Below, in pieces: positions 1 to 12,546 of a stretch of DNA of 64,000 bases (the stretch's first letter is position 1; every line of letters begins with the position of its first letter). Location: NCBI RefSeq assembly GCF_023159225.1, contig NC_063177.1, positions 16,020,673 through 16,084,672 of the forward strand, in the 5' to 3' direction. The notes under the pieces are model-generated. The model had not been told where the DNA came from, ran no database searches, and was given only the letters and a program-made list of their open reading frames with translations. The translations under genes were made by a program, and so were the position numbers. The DNA comes from Perognathus longimembris pacificus (lineage: Eukaryota; Chordata; Mammalia; Rodentia; Heteromyidae).

Positions 1-75
1 TGGAATTTCATTGTGATTTTGATTTGCATTTCTCTAATAACTATGTTTTCATGTGCTTATTTGTGTATATTAAAA
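1..75 (-). repeat. L1M (old LINE-1) ORF2 remnant
   Basis: The reverse-complement pattern of mammalian L1M is visible: a 'gtggttttgatttgcatttc'-like run followed by 'catgtgcttatt'. The window edge cuts it, so its true extent is unknown. Confidence 0.5.
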
Positions 76-199
76 AATATAAAATGTGTGCTTTCTTGCT
101 TGATTGGAAAGATGTTTTGGCTATAACAAGTTGGCATCCACTGCTTTCCCATCAATATTTTAAAACTAAATATGTGCATTTTTTTTGTTCCTTTTGAAG

Positions 200-327
200 A
201 TGGCTTTGAGTAAGTCAATGCATGCAAGAAATAGATACAAGGACAAACCTCCTGATTTTGCATATCTGGCATCCAAATATCCAGATTTTAAGCAGCATGT
301 TCAGGTGAATCTGAATGGAAGAGTAAG
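200..327 (+). CDS. METTL16: METTL16 first coding exon (residues 1-43)
   Basis: The ATG directly follows a polypyrimidine tract and AG (198-199), so the acceptor abuts the start codon. The exon encodes [14 protein letters not shown] and the rest of the RNA-binding N-terminus, and ends in phase 2 at AG|GTAGGT. Confidence 0.93.
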
Positions 328-505
328 GTAGGTAACACATGAACATTGTTAATATTATTCTAGTAATATCTGAATGAACATAATGTTATGGGAAGCAGGC
401 TAGATTGATAGAATGTCTATTATCTATCTGTCTTTATTGGAAAAAGAATACACAAAATGTATTATATGCTTAAGACATGGGAGTATTAGACTTTAATATT
501 CACAT

Positions 506-556
<51 letters not shown>

Positions 557-993
557 TTTTTGCCAGTCCTGGGCCTTGGACTCAGGGCCTGAGCACTGTC
601 CCTGGCTTCTTTTTGCTCAAGGCTAGCACTCTGCCACTTGAGCCACAGCGCCACTTCTGGCCATTTTCTGTATATGTGGTGCTGGGGAATCGAACCCAGG
701 GCCTCATGTATATGAGGCAGGCACTCTTGCCACTAGGCCATATCCCCAGCCCCTAATATTCACCTTTGGAAGGAACCTATAATAGGAGACAGGAAATGTA
801 CTCTAGTATACAGTAAGCCTAGGTACTTGTGGACATCATTCCTGCTTACACAGGATTGATGATGACTTTCTGCCTTGATACAATGCTCTTCTTTTAGAAT
901 GGCTTTTTTAAATTTAACTCTATGGCTGGGAATATGGCCTACTGGTAGAGTACTTGCCTCGCATACATGAAGCCCTGGGTTCCATTCCTCAGC

Positions 994-1050
<57 letters not shown>

Positions 1051-4000
1051 CAGAGGGGCACTGTGGCTCAAGTGGTAGAGTGCTAGCCTTGAGCAAAAAG
1101 AAGCCAGGGACAGTGCTCAGGCCTTGAGTTCAAGTGCCAGGACTGGCAAAAAAAAAAAAGTTAAATTTAGCTCTATGATATGTGAAAGAAGAATCACCAA
1201 AATACAAACTCAGCTTATGATGGAAAAGGAATACCAGAGAACTTATTAGACCTGAGATGGATGGAGTATCATTTATTTGTTTAGCTCTTAAGTAATCTCT
1301 TCAGGGAAGCAGGGGATCTGAAAAGCAAAGGTCCTTCTAAGTCATTCATCGTAAGTATCAGACTTGAGAGTACTACTTACCAACTGAGATTTTTACATAC
1401 TTTTCTAAGTTTTACTGAGACTGAATCTCTTCTAACCAAGAGCAGTAAAAGAATATAGTTTGGCTAGTTGTAATAAAGGCTAACAATCATGTGTATATAA
1501 TTGTAGATACTTGATGATACATTGGTTATTTTGTTATTAAGCCTAGTGTGCCAATGATAGTTTTTGTTGTTCATCCCTGCACATGTCACTAATTTGCCTT
1601 GATCAAATCATACCATTATGATTAAATTTTAACTTGTGCTTTTTTCATAGTAACCATTTCCATAGGGACAGACTACAGTTTACTTGAGCTGTCAATGGAG
1701 TTTGAATAGAGAGTGATAGCTGATTTGTTTTTAAGCCATAGACTTGGTGTTGAAGAGCTTGGTCATGCTAGGTGTTAGTACCATTTTTAGCATCTTAGTG
1801 GTGATCCAATGACTGGATCATTGTTGGAATAAGGAAGGCAGGCTTTGGCCTTTCTTATACACCAGGTTCAGCTTTTACAGTATTAGGATGATTGTTCTTT
1901 CAGCCATGATTACAGAAATGGATCCTTCCAAAATCCATCTATAATGGTAATGCTACAATTATCTGTAGTAAATCAGGGAGTTATTCTGAGGAAATGGGAC
2001 ATTAGCCTGTTCACAACAGGCTATTTTGTGATATTTTAAACAAATAATGAAGACTGATGGAAAGAATAAATTGCTGATTTCCACGTGAGAGCTAATTCTA
2101 GTTAGGCTCCCTGTGATCTCAGAAATGAGGGGAGAAAAAGATCTTGTCTGTGTTGAGGAGTTTGAATGTCCCAGAGTGCTGATATGACCTAGATACCTAA
2201 CTAGTGAAGTTGGATGACTAGACTTTGTCCTACAAAATTATAGACTAATGTCTTCATTTTCTTAGAAGTAAGAAATTAACACTTACTTTACTAAAGAAGT
2301 TTAAGAATCTCTTCTTCATTGATGTTTTTTTGGCTAATTCCTTCAATTGTCTCTTGCCTCTACTTGATGGCATATATTTTTTGGTGGTTAGGATAATTCC
2401 TCATTAATAAATTAGGTGTTGTAGTTCATCAGAGTTGTATAAATATATGTTGCAGTGCCAGGGATCGAACTCAGGGCCTTGAGCAAGTGATTTTACCAAG
2501 TTAAGTTATACCTCTAGCCCTTATATATGTTTTTGAAAAGCCAGAATTAAGGCAAATAATTATATTACCACTATTTTTATCCCAAATGTCCAATGAAGCT
2601 CTGTGATGAAGCTCAGGCTGTAGCACTGACTTCTGGTAATTGCTGTCACCATTGGGACTCTCCTGCTGTGGTTTTCAAGAGTTGATCCTCTCCCATGGAA
2701 AGCAAGTACTCTGGGACCAGCTACCACTTTTTGTTTTTTAGAAAAACATCCTTATACAAGTGTTATAGATCCCTTCATGAGAACACTTCAGAAATTAATC
2801 CTTCCTAACTACATTTTTGATGGCACTGTTGCAGATAGATAATAAAAAGGTTAGAAGTGGCGCTGTGGCTTAAAGTGGTAGAATGCTAGCCTTGAGTCTC
2901 CCCCCACCAAAAAGTCTCAATTCTTTCACCTCAAAAGATAAAATTTCGGGCTGGGGATATAGCCTAGTGGCAAGAGTGCCTGCCTCATATACACGAGGCC
3001 CTAGGTTCGATTCCCCAGCACCACATATACAGAAAACGGCCAGAAGCGGCGCTGTGGCTCAAGTGGCAGAGTGCTAGCCTTGAGCGGGAAGAAGCCAGGG
3101 ACATTGCTCAGGCCCTGAGTCCAAGGCCCAGGACTGGCCAAAAAAAAAAAAAAAAAAAAGATAAAATTTCTTTGCCAGTGTTTCTAAGACCTATCCATAA
3201 TCAAATATAGTAATTTTTGGGATTTACTTTTTGTGTGTGTGTGCCAATCCTGGGGGCTTGAACTCAGTCTGGGAGCTGTTACTGAGGTTTTTTGCTCTAG
3301 GCTAGTGCTCTACTACTTGAGCCACAGCTCCGTTTTTTGGCCTTTTGGTGGTTAATTGGAGAGTCTCACAGACTTTCCTGCCTGGGCTGGCTTTGAACTT
3401 CAATCCTTAGATCTTAGCCTCCTGAGTGGTTAGAATTAGAGGTATGAGCCACAAGTGCTTAGCTTGTAGTTCTAATTTTATAGGCACAAGGATAGATAAT
3501 CAGATCTCATCCTCCTGAGTAGCTAGGATTACAATGTGAGCCATTAGTGCTTGGCTTCATTGTTCTACTTTCATACATGCAAATGAACTCTAACCATATT
3601 CATCCTCATTCATCTTAAGAATTGGAGACGTTTCATATAAAGATATAGGTTGCCGTTTTTTGTTTGAGATGAGCACTTTACCACTAGGCCATATTCCCAG
3701 CCCTATTTTTTTGTTTGAAAACATTATAGGGAGTCAAGTGCCGGTGGCTCACGCCTATTATGCTAACTACTCAGGAGACTAAGATCTCAGGATTGCAGTT
3801 CAAAGCCAGCCTGAGCTGGCTCTTATCTCCAGTTAACCACCAGAAAACTGGAAGTGGTGCTGTGGCTTAAGTGGTAGAGCACCAACCTTGAGCCGAGGAG
3901 CTCAGGGAGAGTGCCCAGGCCCAGAGTTCAAGTCCCACAACTGACAAAAAGAAAAAATTGTAGGGCCAAGAATGAGATGTATGCTTGTCCCCACTAGCCA

Positions 4001-6008
4001 CATGGGAGGAAGTAAAATATAAACGAAAGCAAAAAGGGCTGGAGGTGTGACTCAAGTGGTAGACTGCTTAAGTTCATACCCTAGTAACACCAAAGGAAAG
4101 AAAAGATCTTACAAAATTGGGCTGGCAAAAACCCAGTTGACATAACTGGAAGTGGTTGGTCATTTGTGTCATCTTCATAGAGCTACTAAAAATGTGCTCA
4201 TGGAGTCCTCAGCCACAGACTGTACTGTATACAGAGATAACAACAACCTTGTGCCGTTTTTTTAGTCCCCTGGCACAAGCTTCTTGTCTGACATTGTGAG
4301 TAGTATTGATAGCTGTTCCTTGTAAATATTTGAGTTTGCAATTTCTGATTTTCAGTTTCTTTGAAATGCCTCTGCAGAATAGCGTTCAGAAGGAGTAAGG
4401 CAATAATTATGTCACTATGTACTACAATTAGATAAAGTAGGTTACAGAGTTTCTTTTTTTTTTTTTTGCCAGTCCTGGGGCTTGGACTCAGGGCCTGAGC
4501 ACTGTCCCTGGCTTCTTTTTGCTCAAGGCTAGCACTCTGCCACTTGAGCCACAGCGCCACTTCTGGCCATTTTCTGTATATGTGGTGCTGGGGAATTGAA
4601 CCCAGGGCCTCATGTATACGAGGCAAGCACTCTTGCCACTAGGCTATATCCCCAGCCTGGTTATAGAGTTTCTTTCTTTTTTTTTTTGGCCAGTCCTGGG
4701 CCTTGGACTCAGGGCCTGAGCACTGTCCCTGGCTTCTTTTTGCTCAAGGCTAGCACTCTGCCACTTGAGCCACAGCGCCACTTCTGGCCATTTTCTGTAT
4801 ATGTGGTGCTGGGGAATTGAACCCAGGGCTTCATGTATACAAGGCAAGCACTCTTGCCACTAGGCCATATCCCCAGCTCTTATAGAGTTTCTTAAATAGA
4901 AATTTTCTAAAGTTTCACATTTGAGCTGGTAAGATTTTATACATAGCTGTTTCATTGGGAAAGATCCTTTTATGTGTTTAGGCAGTGAAGCTTATTAGTA
5001 GATTTGGCCACTTTTAAGAATAAAGGATGTGAACACATTTTAATGCTTGGGCTTTATTTTGGTATGAACTTTCCGGGGATGAAAGGGACTGTCATTCTTG
5101 TCATTATTATTGCTTTTTGTGGGCTTGAACTCAGGGCCTGGCCTCTGTCCTTGACCTTTTCATTTAAAGGTAGCTGTCTATCACTTGAGCCATAGCTCCA
5201 CTTTCAGCTGGTTTTTGGTAGTTTAGTGGAGATGACAGTCTCACAGACTTTCCTAACTAAGCTAGCTTTAAAGTGTGATCCTCAGATCTCAGCTCCCTGA
5301 GTAGCTAGGATTATAGACTTGAGCCACTGGCACCTAGCAGTTTTGCATCTTTTTGTTGCTACACAATTTATGTTGACTCTAGGTTCATGTTGATTTGCCT
5401 TCAGGAAGAAATCCAAAGACAGTATGTAATTTTTTTTTTTTTTTGCTAGTCCTTGTGCTTGAACTTGGCCTGGGCTCTGTCCCTTGGCTTCTTTGTGCTC
5501 AAGGCTAGCACTCTATCACTTGAGCCACAGCTTTTTCTGTTTATGTGGTACTGAAGAATTAAACCCAGGGCTTCATGTATGCTAGGCAAGCACTCTACCA
5601 CTAAGCCACATTACCAGCCCTATCTTTTTTTTTTTTAATGTGAAAATTGATTGGGGCAGTTGATGGGCAACTAAGTAGAATTGTAGTCCTTTGTTAGCAC
5701 TTTTCATACAAATTGTTCCAGATTTGGCCTCTGTACTTTTGACTTGTCTCTATCTTCCTTTCAACACGGCCTGTTTTCTGATATGATAAAATGTTACAGG
5801 CTTATCTTGTACTTTTTCCACTTCAAATATGGAATATTTGGTTACCCAAGGAAATCTTTTAGTTTCTTTTAGTGGGGAGTTGTACTTAGAAGTCAAGATA
5901 ATGGAGCTCTAGATATGCTTATTGCTATGGGAATGTCACAGCTGGGCTCCTAATGTATCTATTGAGATTCTACTATGGCCACCCTCTTTTTCTTTGCTTT
6001 ATATTGAA

Positions 6009-6055
<47 letters not shown>

Positions 6056-9000
6056 CCCGTGTAAGAGATCACACCATGATTGCTAGGCAAGCATGCTAGC
6101 ACTGAGCTACACCCTCGGTTCCTTCATTTTTTTTTTCTATTCTTTGTGCCTTATATCTCAGTCTTTATGTACATTCATCCTACTATAACCATTCTTCTAA
6201 TGAGTTCTTTAAATATAAACATTGCATTTTTTCTTTTTTGTTTGAAGTAGAGTCTTGCTATATAACTTAGTCTATCCTGGAATTTGTGTCCCTTCTGGTT
6301 TACCCTAGCAAGTGCTGGGCTACTATGCCCAGCTGAAAGTTAGATTTTTCTAAAATGCTTTTAAAAAGAGTAGATCACATGATCTTCTACTGGTTGTCTA
6401 TTCTTTTTTTTTTTTTTTTTTTGCCAGTCCTGGGCCTTGGACTCAGGGCCTGAGCACTGTCCCTGGCTTCTTCTTGCTCAAGGCTAGCACTCTGCCACTT
6501 GAGCCACAGCGCCACTTCTGGCCGTTTTCTGTATATGTGGTGCTGGGGAATCGAACCCAGGGCCTCATGTATACAAGGCAAGCACTCTTGCCACTAGGCC
6601 ATATCCCCAGCCCCTGGTTGTCTATTCTTTAATATACCATCAGTGGCATGACTAGATGCTTGACATCCTTTAACAAAAGAGTAAGAAGTTTGATATGGCA
6701 TCAGACTGGAGAATAATGGAAACATTTACTACTGTTTCCTTTTTTTTGTTGTTGTTGGTCGTGGGGCTTGAAATCTGGGCCTCGGCACTGTCCCTAAACT
6801 CTTTAGCTCAAGGCTAGAGCCACTGTACCATTTCTGTTTTCTGGTGATTAAGTGGAGCTAAGAGTCTCATGGACTTTCTTGCCCGGGCTGGCTTTGAACC
6901 GCAATCCTGAGATATCAGCCTCCTGAGTAGTTAAGACTACAGGCATGAGCCACCAGCGCAGGGCTTTTACTGCTCTTCTGTTATGATTTTTGTTTTGTTT
7001 TGTTTCATTTGTTGTTGTTGTTGTGCTGGTCCTGGGGCTTGAAATAAAAGAAGAACTCAAGGCTAATTTCATGTCTGATTGGTTGCAGAATCAGGATTAT
7101 AGTCGTGTGCTGAATATTTTTACTTTTTCTTTTGCCAATCCTGAGGTTTGAACTCTGGGCTTAGGCACTGTTCTTGAGCTTCTTTTCCTCAAGGCAAGTG
7201 CTCTACCATTAGAGCCACAGTGCCACTTCGGCTTTTTTGAACATTTTACTGGAGATAATAGTCTCACAGAGTTTCCTGCCTGGGCTGGCTTTGAACTTGG
7301 GATTCTCAGATCTCAGCATCCTGAGCAGCTAGCATTAACAGGTATGAGCCACAAGCCACCAGGGTTAGATTTTTACTTTGGATAATAAAGGGAGCTTATA
7401 TTGATATACCTGCCTAAAGTTTCCATGATTACTTTGTTCTATCTTGGCATTCAAACATCTAGATGTACTTTTCATTCTAGATGGTTTTTTCAAATAATTG
7501 GTCCTTTGATGACAAAGAAAGGAAAAAAAAAAAAAAAAAAGAAGATGGTCCAGATCAGAAGTTGTTTAAGGACAGCCAGGCTAGAATTCTAAGCAATTTC
7601 AAAGCCTTTTCTTGCTTTCATAGTCCCATCTGCTAATTTTCTGATTTTCTCCTATCTTTGTTTATAAGTAAGACTTTTTGTTGGGTTTCTTTTTAAGAAT
7701 TTGCAGTTGAAGCTGAGAATGCTGGTACACCTCTGCACTTCCAGCACTTGGGAGGCTAAGGCAAAAGGATCATGAGAGCAAGGCCAGCCTGGGTTTTGTA
7801 GCAAATTTGAGACCAGCTTTGGGCTATGTAGCTGCTTCTCTGTCTCTCTCTCCCTCCTCTCTTTCTCTCTTTTCTCTCACCAGTTAGGGCTTGAACTCTG
7901 GGCCTGGGAGCTGTCACTGAGCTTTTTTTTTCTCCCCTCAAGGCTAGCACTCTACCACTTGAGCTGCTGCCCTGGCTGGCATTGAACTGCCATCCTTAGA
8001 TTTCAGCTTCCTGAGTAGCTAGGATTACAGGCCACTGGTGCCCAACAAAATCATTTCTATGCAACAGGCAGTGTGTGAGAACTTCCCATAGCACACTGTG
8101 GAACAGTTCCTACTTCCCTCATTTTACAGTTGCAGGAACAGTCATAGAGGTAAAGAAATGGTCCTGAGTAAGGGTATAGCCACTACCTAGGAATGGGAAC
8201 ATATCCCCCCCAAACCCTCCTCAATCCTGGGGCTTGGACTCTGGGCTTGGGCTCTGTCTCTGAGCCTCTTTGTGCTCAAGGCTAGCTCTACTACTTGAGC
8301 TACAGCACTACTCTCAGCATGTTCTGAGTAGCTTATTGGAGATAAGATGCCCAGGACAGCTTCAAACCGCAATCCTGAGATCTCAGTCTCCTGAGTAGCT
8401 AGGATTACAGGCGTGAGCTACTGGCTGGACTTGGGAACATTTATTTTTTATTTATTATTTTTTTGCCAGTCCTGGGCCTTGCACTCCGGGCCTGAGCACT
8501 GTCCCTGGTTTTTATTTTGCTCAAGGCTAGCACTCTGCTACTTGAGCCGCAGTGCCACTTCTGGCCATTTTGTGTATATGTGGTGCTCAGGAATTGAACC
8601 CAGGGCTTCATGTATACGAGGCAAACACTCTTGCCCCTAGGCCATATCCCCAGCCCGGAACATATTTTTAATCAGCATGCTTCACATGTGTGCATGCAAT
8701 GGTTTGGTGGAAAGTGACACTTCCTTCCACAAGCTGTGAGGGTATTAAACATAGCTCTTCCTTCGTGTGAGCTCTCACTAGGAGAGTCAAGTAGGCATTT
8801 GGGAATGACGAGCTCTGTCATACAACTTGTATAACAGAAGCAAAACTTACTAATCACTGACTTTTTTCTCTCTATCCCTCAGTCTTAATTTTAAAGACCC
8901 TGAAGCAGTCAGAGCTCTGACTTGTACTCTCCTAAAGGAAGATTTTGGACTTTCTATTGATATTCCATTGGAGAGACTAATTCCCACAGTTCCCTTGAGA

Positions 9001-12000
9001 CTCAACTATATCCATTGGGTAGAAGACCTGATCGGCCACCAGGAATCTGACAAAAGTTCTCTCCGAAGAGGAATTGACATAGGTACATAGTTTTAACTTC
9101 TTTTTCTTTTTTTGTATTTAAAGTAAGTTTCTTAAATTTTGCAAGTTCATATTCTTCATAGACTTTTCTACTGGGTATTTGTTGTATGAAAAAAGCTGGC
9201 CACAAATCCTACTGTTCCTATTTGGTAAATCTGGGCTTTTCTGCCATTGGTGTTGCTTGAGAAGGGTTGTCAGCTCTCAACACAGCACTGATGTCTGTGT
9301 CTCTTCAACATTATCTTTGTGTGTGTGTGTGTGTGTGTGTGTGCGCGTGTGTGTGTGCCGGTCCTGCTTTAATGCAGGGTATGGGCACTGTCCCTGAGCT
9401 TTTTTGCTCAAGGCTGCTAGTGTTCTGTCACTTGAGCCACAGCTCCACTCCTGGCTTTTTGGCATTTAGTTGGGTTATAAGAGTCTCATGGACTTTCCTG
9501 CCTGAACTGGCTTTGAGCCACAATCCTTAGATCTCAGCCTTCTGAGTAGCTAGAAGTACAGGTGTAAGCCACCAGTGTCTGATTGACAAATTCAGTTTTA
9601 AATTACACATTCATCTGATTATTTGATTGATGTTGTTCTCTGCCACTAGGTTGCAAAGTACACTGCTTGTTAATTTTCGGTTGTAATATCTCAAGCCTAG
9701 GAAGGTTTCTGGCACATAGTAGGTGTTCAATAAATAAGCAGTTTATTGAACGTTACTGAGTAAACACATTATTGTTTTAACATTCAAAATTCTGAGCACT
9801 TCACATAACCTAAGAACTGTATAAACAGTGGGGTTTACCTAAGGCTTTTTTTGTCATGGGGCTTGAACTCAGGTCCTGAGCACAGTCAACGAGCTTTTTC
9901 AGCTCAAGCCTAGTGCTCTACCACTTTGAGCCACAACTCTATGGTTAATTGGAGATAAGAGTCTCACAGAGGGCTGGGATTGTTTGTGGCTTAGTGGTAG
10001 AATGTGTATCTAGCATGCATGAAGCCCTAGGTTCTATTTCCTCAGCACCACATATACAGAAAAAGGCAGAAGTGACACTGTGGCTCAAGTGGTATAGTGC
10101 TAGCCTTGAGCAAAAATAAGCTCAAGGACAGTGCCCAGGCCCTGAGTTCAGACTCCAGGACTAGCAAAAAAAAAAGTCTCACTGACTTTCCTGCCCAGAT
10201 TGGCTTCGAACCGTGATCCTTGGATCTCAGCCTTCAAGTTGCTAGGATTACAGGCATGAACCACCAGTGCCCAGCTTTACCCAAGGCTCTTATCTTTATT
10301 ATGTTCATGGCAGAAGGCAGACTGATGTATTCTAGAAAGCTTTAAAAGATGTACATGCAGGTGTGGTGCACATGCCTGTAATCCAAGCACTCAAGGATTG
10401 AGGTTGGACTGTGAGTTGGATACCAGACTGGATTATTTGGCAAGCACCTCTCTAAAAAATAAATTAAAAAAAACTTGACAGCCTATTATTGGTGCTAATT
10501 TAATTTTAATTATGCCCCAAACCCTCTAAAATAGCACTTGGGGATATAGGAGGTTAATGGATTTTAGCTCTTCACAAGAGACAAGCGATTCTTGCTGAAA
10601 TCACATTCATTCTAATTAGGGTTTTATATAAATTCTTCCCCCAGACTCTCATCAGTTTGCTCTAATTCTATGATTACATACTTTCCATTTTTATTTTTTA
10701 TTATAAAGATTATTACCCACTTAAAATGTCATTTGACTTTCTGAGGGGATTAGCATGTCAAAGTACAAGTGTTTTGGTCTTGAGAATTGAGGAACTTTTT
10801 TGGGGCAGGGGGTTGGAATGGGTATTTTACCTACTTTTTTTGCCCTGGAGATGCCATTTTTTTCTTTGAAATGAAGTAGAACTCTGAAGAGAGAAGCAGC
10901 TGTATGAATCTGGATTTTCTTTTTTGCCTACAGAGCTGAAGGTGCTATGAAATTTTCTTATGGCTTGAAAGACCAGCTTGTCAAGGCTAAATAGCATGGT
11001 TTCAGGAGGAGTCTGGGTGTGTTTTGCTTCTCCCCACCTCCCATCACAAATCCTCATGTGGTGTTCACCTTGCAGCCAACACTGTGACTGACTGAGGATA
11101 ACTGTTGCAGCATTAGTCAGTCACTGGCTTTTCTTTCTTTTCTACCCTGTTGAGAGTACCCCATAAGGAAGCAATAATAGGACCCTGGATTTCCTGTGGG
11201 TTAGGAGCGCCTCCAGCCTCAGCTTCCTGCCAAGTCTTTAAGGGCAGTTAGGGAAAGCAGCCCTAGAATGGCCAGGCTAGGCTTGGCTGCTGTAGGCCTT
11301 CTCAGAAACACCGGATGTCCTCCCAGTGTCCTTGCTTTGGATCTAATTGGCCAAGATTAGTTTGTGAATATAAAAGGAATATTTGTGATTGGTATGTAAA
11401 TTGGTCCAGGGCTGAGGCTGTACATGGAAGTTTAGGACCAAACCCTTCTTGTCAAAGACTGATTTTTATCTGGAGCATCCCCCACTAAGTTGTGTGCCTT
11501 GATTCTGATGAGCCTCTCATCTCCAATTAACTACCAAAAAACACTGAAGTGGAGCTGTGGCTCAAGTGGTAGAGCACTAGTCTGAGCACAAAAGCTCAGA
11601 CAGCACCAGGGCCAGAGAAAGAAAGGAGGGTGGTAAGGGGAGTTGGAGAGAGGGAGAGCGGTTTTGTATACAATTTAAAATGAAAACTTTTTTTCTTTTC
11701 TTTTGGTTGATTATGGGGCTTTAACTCAGGGCCTGGGTGCTGTCCCTGAGCCTCTTTGTATTCAAAGCTAGCACTCTACCACTTGAGCCACTAGTGCCAC
11801 TTATGGTTTTGAGTAGTTAATTGGAGATAAGAGTTTCATGGAGACTCTTCTGCCTGGGTTGGCTTTGATCCACTACCCTCAGATCTCATCCTCCTGAGTA
11901 TCAGCTAGGATTACAGGCATGAGCCACCGGTGCTCACCTATGAAAACTTTTTGTAACACAAAATGGGTTGAGTTTTGACCATTTTTAGTTAGTAATGTAT

Positions 12001-12505
12001 TCCTGGGGCTTCAATTACGTGCACTTCATTTTACATTCAGTGTGCAAAAGAAGAGGATAGCAGGAAGTTTGATGTTACTTAGGAGGTACGGTTCACAAAC
12101 ATGAAAGAACTAGAGATGCCAGCAGCCCTATATATCGTGGTTGGTGATTTAAACCGCAGAAGCCAGAGGCTTCTGAGAAGAGAATGTGTCAACAATGTGT
12201 TCTGACATTTCATTTCCCTAGGAACTGGGGCATCCTGCATCTACCCCTTACTTGGAGCAACTTTGAATGGCTGGTATTTCCTTGCAACGGAAGTGGATGA
12301 TATGTGTTTCAACTATGCCAAGAAAAATGTGGAACAGAATAATTTATCTGACCTAATAAAAGGTTAGCTCCACAGAATAAATATCCACTTCAAACCTTAT
12401 GTATAACCTTTCTAGTTTAACATGTCTCCTTTTGCTCAAATGAATTGACTTTGATAATCTTTTAAAAAACTAATGCGTCATAATTGGATTTGCTGTTTTT
12501 ATACC

Positions 12506-12546
<41 letters not shown>

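Noticed and set aside
924..996. tRNA-like A and B boxes in the ID-type monomers
   Set aside because: They belong to SINE left monomers derived from tRNA-Ala; no cloverleaf with a proper acceptor stem, so not tRNA genes.
760..1071. 103-codon reading rich in CV repeats
   Set aside because: It is a translation of the CA microsatellite.
4198..6581. Recurring readings containing [15 protein letters not shown]
   Set aside because: These are translations of the IDL-Geo SINE seen again and again in the window, not a protein family.
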